From Crenobacter caeni (GTDB lineage: Bacteria > Pseudomonadota > Gammaproteobacteria > Burkholderiales > Chromobacteriaceae): a stretch of DNA of 64,000 nt. The notes under the pieces are model-generated. The model was given only the letters and a program-made list of their open reading frames with translations. It did no database searches and was not told the DNA's origin. Below, in pieces: positions 42,362 through 51,425 of this stretch; position 1 is the stretch's first letter; every line of letters begins with the position of its first letter. The stretch spans positions 51,917 to 115,916 of the forward strand of contig NZ_JAAGAA010000014.1 of the NCBI RefSeq assembly GCF_010435965.1. Direction: 5' to 3'. Both the position numbers and the translations under genes were made by a program.

Positions 42362-43837
42362 ATGAGCGCACAAGAACCCGTTTCCCACGTCGATACCGCC
42401 TGGCTGCGCATGGACAGGCCTTGCAACCTGATGCAGATCGTCGGCGTGATGCTGTTCGACGGCGCGCTCGACATCGGGCGCCTCAAACGGACGATCCGCG
42501 TGCACATGCTTGCGCACGACCGCTTCCGCCAGCTTGCGCGGCCGCACGGTGCCGGCTACCGCTGGGTGGAAGACCGCGATTTCGACCTCGACCACCACCT
42601 GCGCCGCGCAGTGCTGCCGGGGGACGCCGGCAAGGACGCGCTGCAGGCCTTCGTCGCCGACCTGGCCGCCGTGCCGCTCAACCCGAACCGCCCCTTGTGG
42701 GAGATGCACCTGGTCGACACCACCCTTGGCGGCCAGGCGCTGATCGTGCGCATCCACCACGCGATCGCCGACGGGATCGCGCTGGTCGGCGTGCTGCTCT
42801 CGATGATGGATAGCACGGCCGAAGGCGGGGGCGGCGAAGAGGCGCCGCTGCTGCCACTTGCAAGCTCCATGCAAGACGCGGACGAGGCGCACTGGTTCGA
42901 CAAGGTGTGGGCGCCGGTCGGCCAGGCCTTGGTCACTTCGGCCGGGCTGACCGCCCGCCTGTGGGGCGGTTACCTTGGCCTCTTGATGCAGCCGATGAAG
43001 GCACTCGACTACCTGGGCACCGGTTGCGACGTGACGGCGGAGCTGGCGCGTCTGGCGGCGATGCCCGACGACTCGCCGACCCGTTTCAAGGGCGAGCCGG
43101 GGTCCGTCAAGCGCGTGGCGTGGTCCGAGCCGATCGCGCTGCCCGAGGTGAAGGCGGTCGGCAAGGTGCTTGGCGTGTCGGTCAACGACATGCTGCTCTC
43201 GGCCGCCGCCGGTGCGCTGCGCGAATATCTGGCGGCCAAGGGCGACGCGACCGACGGGGTCGAGTTGCGCGCGCTGGTGCCGGTGAACCTGCGCACGCCG
43301 GGCGACGCGCGCCTGGGCAACCGCTTCGGCCTCGTTGCACTCGAGCTGCCGGTCGGCGTCGAGAACCCGCTCTCAAGGCTCTACGCGGTGCGCGAGCGCA
43401 TGGACGCGTTGAAGCATTCCTATCAGGCGCCGGTGAGTTTCGGCATCCTGGGCGCGTTCGGCATGCTGCCAAAGCTGGTGCAGACGCAGGTGTTCGACCT
43501 GCTGGCCAACAAGGCGACCGCGGTGATGACCAATGTGCCTGGCCCGCAACAGGCGCTGTACCTGGCCGGCGCGCGCTTGCGCCAGCCGCTCTTCTGGGTG
43601 CCGCAGTCGGGCAAGATCGGCATGGGGGTGTCCATCCTGTCGTACGACGGCAAGGTGCAGATCGGCCTGATCACCGACAAGCAGCTGGTGCCTGACCCAG
43701 AGGCGATTGTCGGGCGCTTCACCCGCGCCTTCGAGCAGTTGCTGCTGCTGGTGCTGATGGAGCCTTGGGACACGCTCGCCGACGCCGCCGCCGTCGAGCG
43801 GCGGCTGTCGGCGCTATTGGGGCAGGGCTGCCGCTAG
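42362..43837 (+). CDS. Wax ester synthase/diacylglycerol acyltransferase
   Basis: This 491-aa enzyme of the WS/DGAT family joins acyl-CoA to a fatty alcohol or diacylglycerol. The active-site motif HHAIADG (HHxxxDG) lies near residue 140. The start SHVDTAWLRMDRPCNLMQIVGVM, the central PVNLRTPGDARLGNRFGL and the later MTNVPGPQQALYLAGA are all conserved. The length is usual. A fatty acyl-CoA reductase gene lies 3.5 kb away, which makes wax esters a plausible product. Confidence 0.93.
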   Translation: MSAQEPVSHVDTAWLRMDRPCNLMQIVGVMLFDGALDIGRLKRTIRVHMLAHDRFRQLARPHGAGYRWVEDRDFDLDHHLRRAVLPGDAGKDALQAFVADLAAVPLNPNRPLWEMHLVDTTLGGQALIVRIHHAIADGIALVGVLLSMMDSTAEGGGGEEAPLLPLASSMQDADEAHWFDKVWAPVGQALVTSAGLTARLWGGYLGLLMQPMKALDYLGTGCDVTAELARLAAMPDDSPTRFKGEPGSVKRVAWSEPIALPEVKAVGKVLGVSVNDMLLSAAAGALREYLAAKGDATDGVELRALVPVNLRTPGDARLGNRFGLVALELPVGVENPLSRLYAVRERMDALKHSYQAPVSFGILGAFGMLPKLVQTQVFDLLANKATAVMTNVPGPQQALYLAGARLRQPLFWVPQSGKIGMGVSILSYDGKVQIGLITDKQLVPDPEAIVGRFTRAFEQLLLLVLMEPWDTLADAAAVERRLSALLGQGCR

Positions 43838-43846
43838 CCGCGCTGC

Positions 43847-44623
43847 TCAGGCCAGCTCCTCGCGGGCGGCCTCGATATCCAGCCGCTCCATCGCGTCGGC
43901 CGCCTCGCACTGGGCGGCCTCGGCGTACAGCCGCTCCGCCTCGGCGAGCTTGCGCTTGCCGTAAAGCATTGCCAGCGCGTTGGCGAATTCCATGCGCGCG
44001 ATCGCCGAATCCGGGTTCAGTTCGAGCGCGCGCCTGAAGTGGCGTTCGGCTTCCTCCTTCTTCGCCCCGTAAGTGAGCCCTGCGACCATGGCGCCGACCT
44101 TGTCGACGATTTCGGCGTGCCAGGTGCCCAGCGCGATATGCGCGTCGGCGTGTTGCGGCGCAAGTTCGAGCGCGCGCTCGAGGCTTGCACGGATCTTGCC
44201 GCCCAGCCCCTGCGCGAGCGCCTTGGCGACCGAGATGCCCTGCCCGTAACGGCCGAGCGCGTAAGCGTGGTAGTACCAGGCGTTGGCGTCGGTCGGTGTG
44301 CGCGTCTGGCGTTTCTCGCAACGCTCGGCGACCGCCTTGAAAACAGCCAGCGCTTCTTCCGCGTCGCCTTCCAGATAGGTCGCGTAAATCATCGCCGCCT
44401 TGTCGGCGGCGTTCTCGCCCTTGTCGCCGGCGGTAAGCCCGACGCGCACGGCCTCGGCAAACTCGCCTGCGTGGTACGCGCGCCACGCGTCGGCGACGGC
44501 CTTGTCCTCGGGCCACGGCTCGCAATCGCCGCGGTGCAGGCGCGCCCAGCTCTTTTTCAGGCGCTCGCCCGCGTAGCGGTAGCGCTCGTCCGGGTAGGGA
44601 AATGCGTGCCAGTTCCTGCTCAT
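43847..44623 (-). CDS. TPR-repeat protein of unknown function
   Basis: This 258-aa cytoplasmic protein contains TPR-like helical pairs, clearest near residues 160-215 (LERALELAPQHADAHIALG; AERHFRRALELNPDSAIARME). It is preceded by AAGGAGGAG. It ends ten bases from the converging wax ester synthase gene. No enzymatic motif is seen; it may be a scaffold. Confidence 0.75.
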   Translation of the reverse strand: MSRNWHAFPYPDERYRYAGERLKKSWARLHRGDCEPWPEDKAVADAWRAYHAGEFAEAVRVGLTAGDKGENAADKAAMIYATYLEGDAEEALAVFKAVAERCEKRQTRTPTDANAWYYHAYALGRYGQGISVAKALAQGLGGKIRASLERALELAPQHADAHIALGTWHAEIVDKVGAMVAGLTYGAKKEEAERHFRRALELNPDSAIARMEFANALAMLYGKRKLAEAERLYAEAAQCEAADAMERLDIEAAREELA

Positions 44624-44660
44624 GGTCTCCTCCTTGTGCTTGTTGTCTTGCTGTGGTCGG

Positions 44661-45311
44661 TCAGTCTCTTTGCCCTGGCCCTGCGAGCGCGTCCCGGGAC
44701 AGGCGGGCGAGGCGGGCGCCGGCTTCTCCAGAGAGCCACGGAGCGGCGGCGAGCATCATCTGGCAGGCGCCGCGTTCGGGGGCGTTCGGGGCGGCAGCTC
44801 TGCGCGCCTCGTCGTAGGCGAGCCAGCAGGTGCCGATCAGGGTGAGGTTGACCGCCAGCATCCCGCGCGCGTCCTCGTCGGCGACGAGCTGGCCGCTGCG
44901 GGAGAGCCCGGCGAGCGCCCTTCGCGCGGCGTCTTCCTTGCGCGCGATCAGGCGTCTGAGGCGAGGCGCGATGGCCGGGTAGTCGGCCATCAGCGCGTTC
45001 AGGTCGCGGAACAGGAAGCGGTAGCGCGCGAGCGTGTCGAACAGCCGGTGCGCGAACTGCCACAGGTCCTCGACGTCGTCGCTCAGGCTGGCCGCTTCCA
45101 GGAGCGGGGCGATTTCGGTCTCGTAGCGCGAAAGCAGTTCGCCGACGAGCTCGCCCTTGTTGTGGAAGTGGTAGTGCAGGTTGCCCGGGCTGATGCCGAT
45201 CTCGAGCGCGATCGCGACCGGCGTGACCGAGGCCGCGCCGTGCGCGTTGAAAAGCGCGAGCGCGCAGGCGGCGATGCGCTCGCGCGTGTGTCGGGCCGGT
45301 TTCTTCTCCAT
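44661..45311 (-). CDS. TetR-family transcriptional regulator
   Basis: This 216-aa repressor-like protein has an N-terminal helix-turn-helix (RERIAACALALFNAHGAAS, then VTPVAIALEIGISPGNLHYHF) and a helical ligand domain. It lies among lipid-storage genes, so it may sense acyl-CoA or fatty acids; that is inference. The TPR gene follows at 37 bases. Confidence 0.9.
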   Translation of the reverse strand: MEKKPARHTRERIAACALALFNAHGAASVTPVAIALEIGISPGNLHYHFHNKGELVGELLSRYETEIAPLLEAASLSDDVEDLWQFAHRLFDTLARYRFLFRDLNALMADYPAIAPRLRRLIARKEDAARRALAGLSRSGQLVADEDARGMLAVNLTLIGTCWLAYDEARRAAAPNAPERGACQMMLAAAPWLSGEAGARLARLSRDALAGPGQRD

Positions 45312-45349
45312 GTCGGCGCTCCGCCTTGCAATGCACTAAGCATACGACG

Positions 45350-46519
45350 TCAGCGCGCCACCGGGTCAAGCAGACGCGAGAGTCTGGCCAGCGTGCCGTC
45401 CAGTTTGCCGAGCGTCGCCTTCAGGCTGTCCGGGCGCGGGAACAGCAGGGTGCGCGTGGGATCGGTGATCGCGGCCAGGTTGAGGCGCAGCCCGTGCCGC
45501 TCGAAAAGCGGCGCTAGCGTGTGGCGCCGGCGATACAGGTCGGTGCGCGTGTGCTGGTACGCGTGCTCGCACAGGCGGCGGCGGTCACGGTAGCTGAACA
45601 CGTTGGCGAAGAAGACCTGCGCGTTGTCGCGCGCAGGCTCGAACAGCACCACGTCGGCGTCCGGGTACTCGTGGCGGTAGCGGGCAAGCCCGGTGTGCAT
45701 GCGCGAGTGGATGATCGCGCGGAAAGTCTGCGACAGCACGGCCGGCAGCCCGCGCGTCTCCAGGTGCTCTTCGTCGGCGCCGGCGACGGGCGCGTTGTAA
45801 GGCACCAGCGGGTTCACGCACAGCACGAGGCGTGCGCCTTCGCGCAGAGCGACGGACGCGTGCAGCGTCTTGATCAGCGCGCCGTCGACGTAGCTGCGTC
45901 CGTCGATCTCAACCGGCGGGAACAGCCCGGGCAGCGCGGAGCTCGCCTGCACCGCGCGCGAGATCGGCACGTGCTCGAAGCCGGGGCTGCCGAAGGCGAC
46001 CGCGCGCCCGGCGTCCAGGTCGGTGGCGACGACGAACAGCTTGCGCTTGAGTGTCCTGAAGTCGTTGCTCATCCCTTCGCGGGAAAAGAGTTCGCCCAGA
46101 ATGCGGTCCACTTCGGCGCCGTCAAACAGCCCGGTCGGGATCGCGCGCGTCAGCCTAGCCAGCGATTCGAACACGCCGCGCTGGCTAGGTGCGCCAAGCT
46201 GTTCGGCGAGCGTGTCGGCCAACAAGCCTGGCAGCATCGCTGCGCGGCGCGCGTATTCGGCAAGCGCCGGGCGCAGCAGGGTAGACGGCTCGAAGGCGAT
46301 GGCCGCGTCGTCGCTGATCAGGATGCGCGCGAGCCGGTGCGGGCTGATGCCGTTGGCGAGGATGGACGAGACGATCGCGCCCGAGCTCACGCCGACAAAG
46401 GTGTCGACGCGGGAGAAGTCCAGTCCGTCGACCGATTCGGCGAGCGCGGCACACGCGCCGATCTCGTAGATCGCGCCCAGCGGGCCGCCGCCGGCCAGTG
46501 CGATGGCAATCTCGCTCAT
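45350..46519 (-). CDS. Patatin-like phospholipase
   Basis: This 389-aa patatin-family hydrolase has the oxyanion loop GGGPLGAIYEIG near residue 10, the nucleophile GVSSGA (GxSxG) near 44 and the dyad DGA in YVDGALIKT near 210. No signal peptide is seen, so it is probably cytoplasmic. In this setting it could act on storage lipid or membrane lipid. Confidence 0.88.
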   Translation of the reverse strand: MSEIAIALAGGGPLGAIYEIGACAALAESVDGLDFSRVDTFVGVSSGAIVSSILANGISPHRLARILISDDAAIAFEPSTLLRPALAEYARRAAMLPGLLADTLAEQLGAPSQRGVFESLARLTRAIPTGLFDGAEVDRILGELFSREGMSNDFRTLKRKLFVVATDLDAGRAVAFGSPGFEHVPISRAVQASSALPGLFPPVEIDGRSYVDGALIKTLHASVALREGARLVLCVNPLVPYNAPVAGADEEHLETRGLPAVLSQTFRAIIHSRMHTGLARYRHEYPDADVVLFEPARDNAQVFFANVFSYRDRRRLCEHAYQHTRTDLYRRRHTLAPLFERHGLRLNLAAITDPTRTLLFPRPDSLKATLGKLDGTLARLSRLLDPVAR

Positions 46520-46533
46520 GCTGTGTCTCCCGT

Positions 46534-46561
46534 GAAAAAGGCCCGGCGCGGGCCGGGCCTT
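46534..46561 (-). terminator. Intrinsic terminator of the phasin gene
   Basis: AAGGCCCGGC and GCCGGGCCTT are paired and followed on the minus strand by TTTTTC, about 20 bases past the phasin stop. Confidence 0.85.
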
Positions 46562-46579
46562 GCGTGGCAGGACGTCGCC

Positions 46580-47152
46580 TTAGGCGGCTGTCACGGTGTC
46601 GTCAGCCTTGCCCGCTTCGGCGGCCTGCGGCGCTTGAACCGGTGCTGCCTTGATAGCCGGCTTGGCCTTGGCGACGGGCTTGACCGGTGCCGGCGCTTCC
46701 TCGGCCGGCGCGGCGGTTTTCTTGGCGGCGCGCGGCTTGGCCGGCGCCTTCGCCGGTTTTTCCTGTGCGGCCTTCTCGGCGGCGAGCAGCTCGACCAGCT
46801 CGCTCAGCTCGGCAACGCGGCGGGAGAGCTTCTCGACGTCCTTGCGGGTCGGCATGCCCAGCGTCGCCACCGCACGGGCGACGCGCTCCTCGAACACCTG
46901 CTCAAGCTTGCCCCAGGTGCCGGCGGTCTTGTCGGCGACTTCGGCGATCTTCTCGTCGGCCGCCTGGCGGGTGCGTGCCTGCAGGCTCTCGCCTTCGCGC
47001 ACCAGCGCGTCGAACACCTTACCGCCTTCTTCCTGCGCCTTGGCGTACGCGCCAAGGCCGGCCAGCCAGATTTGCTGGGCGGATTCGCGGACGGTCGCCG
47101 CCAGTTGGTTGTCGGTGACCGAGCCTGCCAGCGCCTTGAGTTTCTTGGCCAT
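46580..47152 (-). CDS. PHA granule-associated phasin, PhaF/PhaI type
   Basis: This 190-aa protein has a phasin domain (about 15-125, SAQQIWLAGLGAYAKAQEEG, VFEERVARAVATLG) followed by a leucine-zipper-like VEKLSRRVAELSELVELLAAE. A lysine-, alanine- and proline-rich tail (about 130-180, KPAKAPAKPRAAKK) resembles the histone-like half of PhaF. It probably coats storage granules and may bind DNA. AGGAGAAG precedes the chosen ATG. Confidence 0.88.
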   Translation of the reverse strand: MAKKLKALAGSVTDNQLAATVRESAQQIWLAGLGAYAKAQEEGGKVFDALVREGESLQARTRQAADEKIAEVADKTAGTWGKLEQVFEERVARAVATLGMPTRKDVEKLSRRVAELSELVELLAAEKAAQEKPAKAPAKPRAAKKTAAPAEEAPAPVKPVAKAKPAIKAAPVQAPQAAEAGKADDTVTAA

Positions 47153-47233
47153 GATGCTTCTCCTCTTGTGGTTGCCGTGATTGTTGCGGGTATGGCCACA
47201 GCCAACCCTCGATTGCAGTGTATGGATGAATCC

Positions 47234-47249
47234 TAGGCTGTTCAGCCTA
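47234..47249. promoter_or_regulatory. Inverted repeat between phasin and acyl-CoA reductase genes
   Basis: TAGGCT-GTTC-AGCCTA is a perfect 6+6 palindrome in the 158-bp divergent space. It could be an operator for both genes, possibly for the nearby TetR protein. This is based on position only. Confidence 0.35.
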
Positions 47250-47310
47250 ATCGTATTCATGGCATAACTATCCAAACAATGACAAATAGCTTCAGAGGCA
47301 GGAGGGTGGG

Positions 47311-49284
47311 ATGCACTATCTGGTGACGGGTGGCAGCGGCTTTATCGGGCGCAGGCTGGTGCGCAAACTGTTGGAACGCGAAGGCAGCGAGGTGACCTTC
47401 CTGGTACTCGAGCACGAGCTGCCCAGGGTGGCGGCGCTGCTCGAATACTGGGGCGTGGACGGGACGCGCGCGCGCGCGCTGGTCGGTGATTTGACCCGGC
47501 CGATGCTGGGGGTGGACGAGGCTGCCGCTGCGCAGCTGGCCGGCACGGTCGACCATTTCTTCCATCTGGCGGCGGTGTACGACCTGAAGGCCGATGCGCA
47601 AACGCAACAGAAGGCCAACGTCGACGGCACCCGCAACGCGGTGCGTTTTGCCGAAGCGCTCGGCGCCCGGCGCTTTCACCTGTTCAGCTCGATCGCGGCG
47701 GCCGGCCTCTACGAGGGCACTTTCCGCGAGGACATGTTCGACGAGGCCGAACACCTCGAGCACCCGTACTTCCGCACCAAGCACGACTCCGAAGCCATCG
47801 TGCGCCGCGAATGCGCGCTGCCCTGGCGCATCTACCGGCCGGCGCTGGTGGTCGGCGACTCGCAGACCGGCGAGATGGACAAGATCGACGGGCCGTATTA
47901 CTTCTTCAAGCTGATCCAGAAGACGCGCCGGCTGCTGCCGCCGTGGATGCCGACCCTCGGCGTCGAGGGCGGGCGCATCAACGTGGTGCCGGTCGACTTC
48001 GTCGTCGCCGCGGTCGACCATATCGCGCATCTGGATGGCGAGGACGGCCGCTGCTTCCACCTGGTCGACCCCGAGCCGATGCGGGTGGGCGACTTGCTCA
48101 ACACCTTCGCGCGCGCCGCGCACGCGCCGCAGATGGAGCTGCGCTTCAACGCGGCGTTATTCGGCTTCATCCCCCGGCCGCTGCGGCAGATGGTGATGGC
48201 GCTCGCGCCGGTACGGCGGGTGCGCGACGCGGTGATGGCTGACCTTGGCCTGCCCGATGACATTTTCCGCTTCATCAACTACCCGACCCGCTTCGACTGC
48301 CGCGAGACGCAGCGCGTGCTCAAGGGCACCGGCATCGAGGTGCCCAGGCTCGCCGACTACGCGTGGCGGCTGTGGGACTACTGGGAGCGCCACCTCGACC
48401 CGGACCTGTTCGTCGACCGCAGCCTGCGCGGCCAGGTCGAGGGGCGGGTGGTGCTGGTGACCGGCGCGACCTCGGGCATCGGCAAGGCGACCGCGCTCAA
48501 GCTTGCCAAAGCCGGCGCCACCGTGCTGACCATCGCGCGCGACGCGGAAAAAATCAGCGAGACGCAGGCCGAATTCGAGGCCGAGGGGCTGACGCTTCAC
48601 GCCTACCAGGGCGACATCGCCGACCTTGCCTGCGCCGAGGCACTCACCGCGCGCATCCTCGCCGACTTCGGCCATGTCGACGTGCTCGTCAACAACGCCG
48701 GGCGCTCGATCCGCCGCGCGATCGAGGATTCGTTCGACCGCTTCCACGACTTCGAGCGCACCATGCAGCTCAACTACTTCGGCGCGCTGAAGGTGAGCAT
48801 GGGCCTGCTGCCTAGCATGGCCGAACAGCGGCGCGGCCACATCATCAACATCTCGTCGATCGGCGTGCTGACCAACGCGCCGCGCTTCTCCGCCTACGTC
48901 GCCTCCAAGGCTGCGCTCGACGCGTGGGCGCGCACCGCGGCGTCCGAGTTCGCCGACCGCGGCGTGCATTTCTCGGTGATCAACATGCCGCTGGTGAAGA
49001 CGCCGATGATCGAGCCGACCAAGGCGTACGACCACGTGCCGACGCTGACGGCCGAGGAAGCCGCCGACATCATCTGCGACACCATCATCCACAAGCAGGT
49101 GAGGGTGGCGACCCGGCTGGGCATCTTCGGCCAGGTGGTGCACGCGCTGGCGCCGCGCGTCGCGCAGGTGATCATGAACACCAGTTTCCGCACCTTCGGC
49201 GGCCCGGGCGGCGGCAACGGCAAGGGCTCGCCGTCGGCCAACCAGGTCGCCATGGGGCAGTTGATGCGCGGGATCTATTTCTGA
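47311..49284 (+). CDS. Fatty acyl-CoA reductase, two SDR domains
   Basis: This 657-aa protein carries two Rossmann domains. The first is extended-SDR (HYLVTGGSGFIGRRLVRKLL at the start, YFRTKHDSE near 155). The second is classical SDR with VTGATSGIGKATALKLAKAG near 385, NNAG near 470 and the SAYVASKAALD active site near 530. Size, order and the GDLTRPMLGVD segment match the Marinobacter acyl-CoA reductase that makes fatty alcohols for wax esters. Its presence beside a wax ester synthase supports that role. A generic SDR fusion is the alternative. Confidence 0.85.
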   Translation: MHYLVTGGSGFIGRRLVRKLLEREGSEVTFLVLEHELPRVAALLEYWGVDGTRARALVGDLTRPMLGVDEAAAAQLAGTVDHFFHLAAVYDLKADAQTQQKANVDGTRNAVRFAEALGARRFHLFSSIAAAGLYEGTFREDMFDEAEHLEHPYFRTKHDSEAIVRRECALPWRIYRPALVVGDSQTGEMDKIDGPYYFFKLIQKTRRLLPPWMPTLGVEGGRINVVPVDFVVAAVDHIAHLDGEDGRCFHLVDPEPMRVGDLLNTFARAAHAPQMELRFNAALFGFIPRPLRQMVMALAPVRRVRDAVMADLGLPDDIFRFINYPTRFDCRETQRVLKGTGIEVPRLADYAWRLWDYWERHLDPDLFVDRSLRGQVEGRVVLVTGATSGIGKATALKLAKAGATVLTIARDAEKISETQAEFEAEGLTLHAYQGDIADLACAEALTARILADFGHVDVLVNNAGRSIRRAIEDSFDRFHDFERTMQLNYFGALKVSMGLLPSMAEQRRGHIINISSIGVLTNAPRFSAYVASKAALDAWARTAASEFADRGVHFSVINMPLVKTPMIEPTKAYDHVPTLTAEEAADIICDTIIHKQVRVATRLGIFGQVVHALAPRVAQVIMNTSFRTFGGPGGGNGKGSPSANQVAMGQLMRGIYF

Positions 49285-49303
49285 GGGCTGGGTTGGACGC
49301 ATA

Positions 49304-49332
49304 AAGAAAGCCGGCGTTCAGCCGGCTTTCTT
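49304..49332. terminator. Bidirectional terminator between converging genes
   Basis: AAGAAAGCCGGC and GCCGGCTTTCTT form a perfect 12-bp stem over GTTCA, 20 bases past the reductase stop and 19 bases past the phaB stop. Confidence 0.85.
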
Positions 49333-49350
49333 CGTGGGTGGCCAGAGGCC

Positions 49351-50085
49351 TTACATCATGTGCTGGCCGCCGTTGATCGCGAAGTCGGCGCCGGTGATGA
49401 AGGCGGCAGCGTCGGAGGCGAGGTAGCTGACCAGCCCTGCGACTTCCTCCGGCTTGCCCAGGCGGCCGACCGGGATCTGCGCGATGATCTTGCCCCGGAC
49501 ATCCTCGGGCACAGCCATCACCATGTCGGTGCCGATATAACCGGGCGAGATGGTGTTGACGGTGACGCCCTTACGGGCGACTTCCTGCGCCAGCGCCATG
49601 GTGAAGCCGTGCATGCCGGCCTTGGCCGCGCAGTAGTTGGCCTGGCCGAACTGACCTTTCTGGCCGTTGATCGACGAGATGCTGATGATGCGGCCAAAGC
49701 CGCGCTCCATCATGGTTTCGACCACCGGCTTGGTCATGTTGAACATGGAGTCGAGGTTGGTGGCGAGCACCGCGTCCCAGTCGTCCTTGCCCATCTTTCG
49801 GAAGGAGGCGTCGCGGGTGATGCCCGCGTTGTTGACCAGGATGTCGATCGGGCCGATCTCGGCGGTGACCTTGGCGACCAACGCGCGGCAGGCGTCAAAG
49901 TCGGTGACGTCGCACAACTGTGCGTGGAAGTCGTAGCCCAGCTCCTTCATGTCGGCGAGCCACGCGGTTTCACGGCCGGGCTTGCTGTAGGTGCTGACCA
50001 CGGTGTGGCCGGCGTCGGCCAGCGCGCGGCAGATGGCCGAGCCGATGCCGCCCATGCCGCCGGTAACGAGTGCGATGCGTGCCAT
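49351..50085 (-). CDS. phaB: Acetoacetyl-CoA reductase PhaB
   Basis: This 244-aa classical SDR reduces acetoacetyl-CoA to 3-hydroxybutyryl-CoA for PHB synthesis. VTGGMGGIGSAICRALADAGH at the start, NNAGITRDASFRKM near 87, the catalytic Ser (ISSINGQKGQFGQ) and YxxxK (NYCAAKAG) near 150, and SPGYIGTDMVMAV match PhaB closely. The expected phaC and phaA are not in the window. Confidence 0.95.
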   Translation of the reverse strand: MARIALVTGGMGGIGSAICRALADAGHTVVSTYSKPGRETAWLADMKELGYDFHAQLCDVTDFDACRALVAKVTAEIGPIDILVNNAGITRDASFRKMGKDDWDAVLATNLDSMFNMTKPVVETMMERGFGRIISISSINGQKGQFGQANYCAAKAGMHGFTMALAQEVARKGVTVNTISPGYIGTDMVMAVPEDVRGKIIAQIPVGRLGKPEEVAGLVSYLASDAAAFITGADFAINGGQHMM

Positions 50086-50232
50086 GCTTGTCTCCTTCGT
50101 TGTGTGGATCTGTTTTCCTCCACACTATCCCAAAGACATGTTAAGGCCTAGTGACAACAGGGTTTGGCCGGTCAATGCCGGCACCGGGTGTTGCATGCAC
50201 GCACGCGGCACCGCGAAGGTGCGCGCGGTGGA

Positions 50233-51105
50233 TCAGGCGGGGACCTGGCCGGACGCCGAGATGAGCTTTTGCAAGAGCGCGAGCCGTTGCGGCGCGATCT
50301 TGCCCTCGGCGGCGGCGTCCTTCACCGCGCAGCCCGGTTCGTTGCGGTGCGTGCAGTTATGGAAGCGGCAGTGGCCGATCAGCGCGCGCATCTCGGGGAA
50401 GTAATGGATGAAGTCGGTTGCCGCGATGTGCGCGAGGCCAAACGCCTGCAGCCCCGGCGAGTCGATCAGTTGGCTCGTCGCGTCCAGGTGGTAGAGCGTC
50501 GCGTTGGTGGTGGTGTGCCGGCCGCTGTCGAGCGCTGACGAGATGTCGCCGACCCGCGCGCACGCATCGGGCAGCAGCGCGTTGGTCAGCGTCGATTTGC
50601 CCATGCCGGACTGGCCGACCAGCACGCTGGTGTGGCCTTCCAGCAGCGGGCGCACCGCGTCGGCGCCTTCCAGCGCCGAGACCGGCACCACCGGGTAGCC
50701 GAGCTCCCGGTAGAGCTCGAGCTTGGCGAGCCACGCGGCGGTCTCCGGCAGGTCGGACTTGTTGACGAGGATCACCGGGCTGATGCCCTCGGCCTCGCAG
50801 GCGATCAGGCAGCGGCCGACCAGCTCTTCGCTGGGCGACGGCACCGCGGCGGTCACCAAGAGCACGCGGCTGACGTTGGCGGCGATGATCTTGGTTTTCC
50901 ACTCGTCCTGCCGGTAGAGGAGCGTCTGACGCGGCTGCGCGGCCTCGATCACCACCTGTTCGGCGTTCTGCACGGTGACGTCGACAACGTCGCCGACCGC
51001 GTAGTCGACGCGCTTGCCGCGGGTGGTCGCGCTGTATTCGGTGCCGTCGATTTCGACGACGAAGCGGCGGCCGTAGCTGCGGATGACGAGGGCTTGTGTC
51101 TTCAT
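50233..51105 (-). CDS. rsgA: Ribosome small-subunit GTPase RsgA
   Basis: This 290-aa circularly permuted GTPase matures the 30S subunit. An OB fold (1-75) precedes the G4 motif NKSD, then G1 GQSGMGKST and G3 DSPG, the permuted order. The zinc site CRFHNCTHRNEPGC lies near 245. It overlaps the pterin dehydratase gene by four bases. Confidence 0.96.
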   Translation of the reverse strand: MKTQALVIRSYGRRFVVEIDGTEYSATTRGKRVDYAVGDVVDVTVQNAEQVVIEAAQPRQTLLYRQDEWKTKIIAANVSRVLLVTAAVPSPSEELVGRCLIACEAEGISPVILVNKSDLPETAAWLAKLELYRELGYPVVPVSALEGADAVRPLLEGHTSVLVGQSGMGKSTLTNALLPDACARVGDISSALDSGRHTTTNATLYHLDATSQLIDSPGLQAFGLAHIAATDFIHYFPEMRALIGHCRFHNCTHRNEPGCAVKDAAAEGKIAPQRLALLQKLISASGQVPA

Positions 51106-51425
51106 GCGCGCTGTTCCAGCAATGCGTCGCAGCGGGCGGCACAGATCAAATCGTTCAGGGTGACGCCGCCGGCGTCGTGGGTGCCGAAGCGTACGACGAC
51201 CCGGTTGTAATGTACCGACAGGTCTGGGTGGTGGTCGGCCTGGTGGGCGACCCACGCCAGCGCGTTGACGAAGGCGATGGTGCGGTAGTAGTCGGCGAAG
51301 CGGCACTCGCGCGTCAGCGCGTCGCCGTCGAGCTGCCAGTCGGGCAGCGCGTCCATCAGGTCGTCCAGCTCGACCGCGCCCAGGCGCGGGGCGCCGGCAC
51401 GGCATTCAAGTTCGGTCAGTTTCAT
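51102..51425 (-). CDS. phhB: Pterin-4a-carbinolamine dehydratase
   Basis: This 107-aa enzyme recycles the cofactor of phenylalanine hydroxylase. HPDL with the preceding HQADHH (near residue 72) forms the active site, and FADYYRTIAFVNALAWVAHQADHHP is the standard core. It overlaps both neighbours by four bases. No phenylalanine hydroxylase is nearby. Confidence 0.94.
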   Translation of the reverse strand: MKLTELECRAGAPRLGAVELDDLMDALPDWQLDGDALTRECRFADYYRTIAFVNALAWVAHQADHHPDLSVHYNRVVVRFGTHDAGGVTLNDLICAARCDALLEQRA

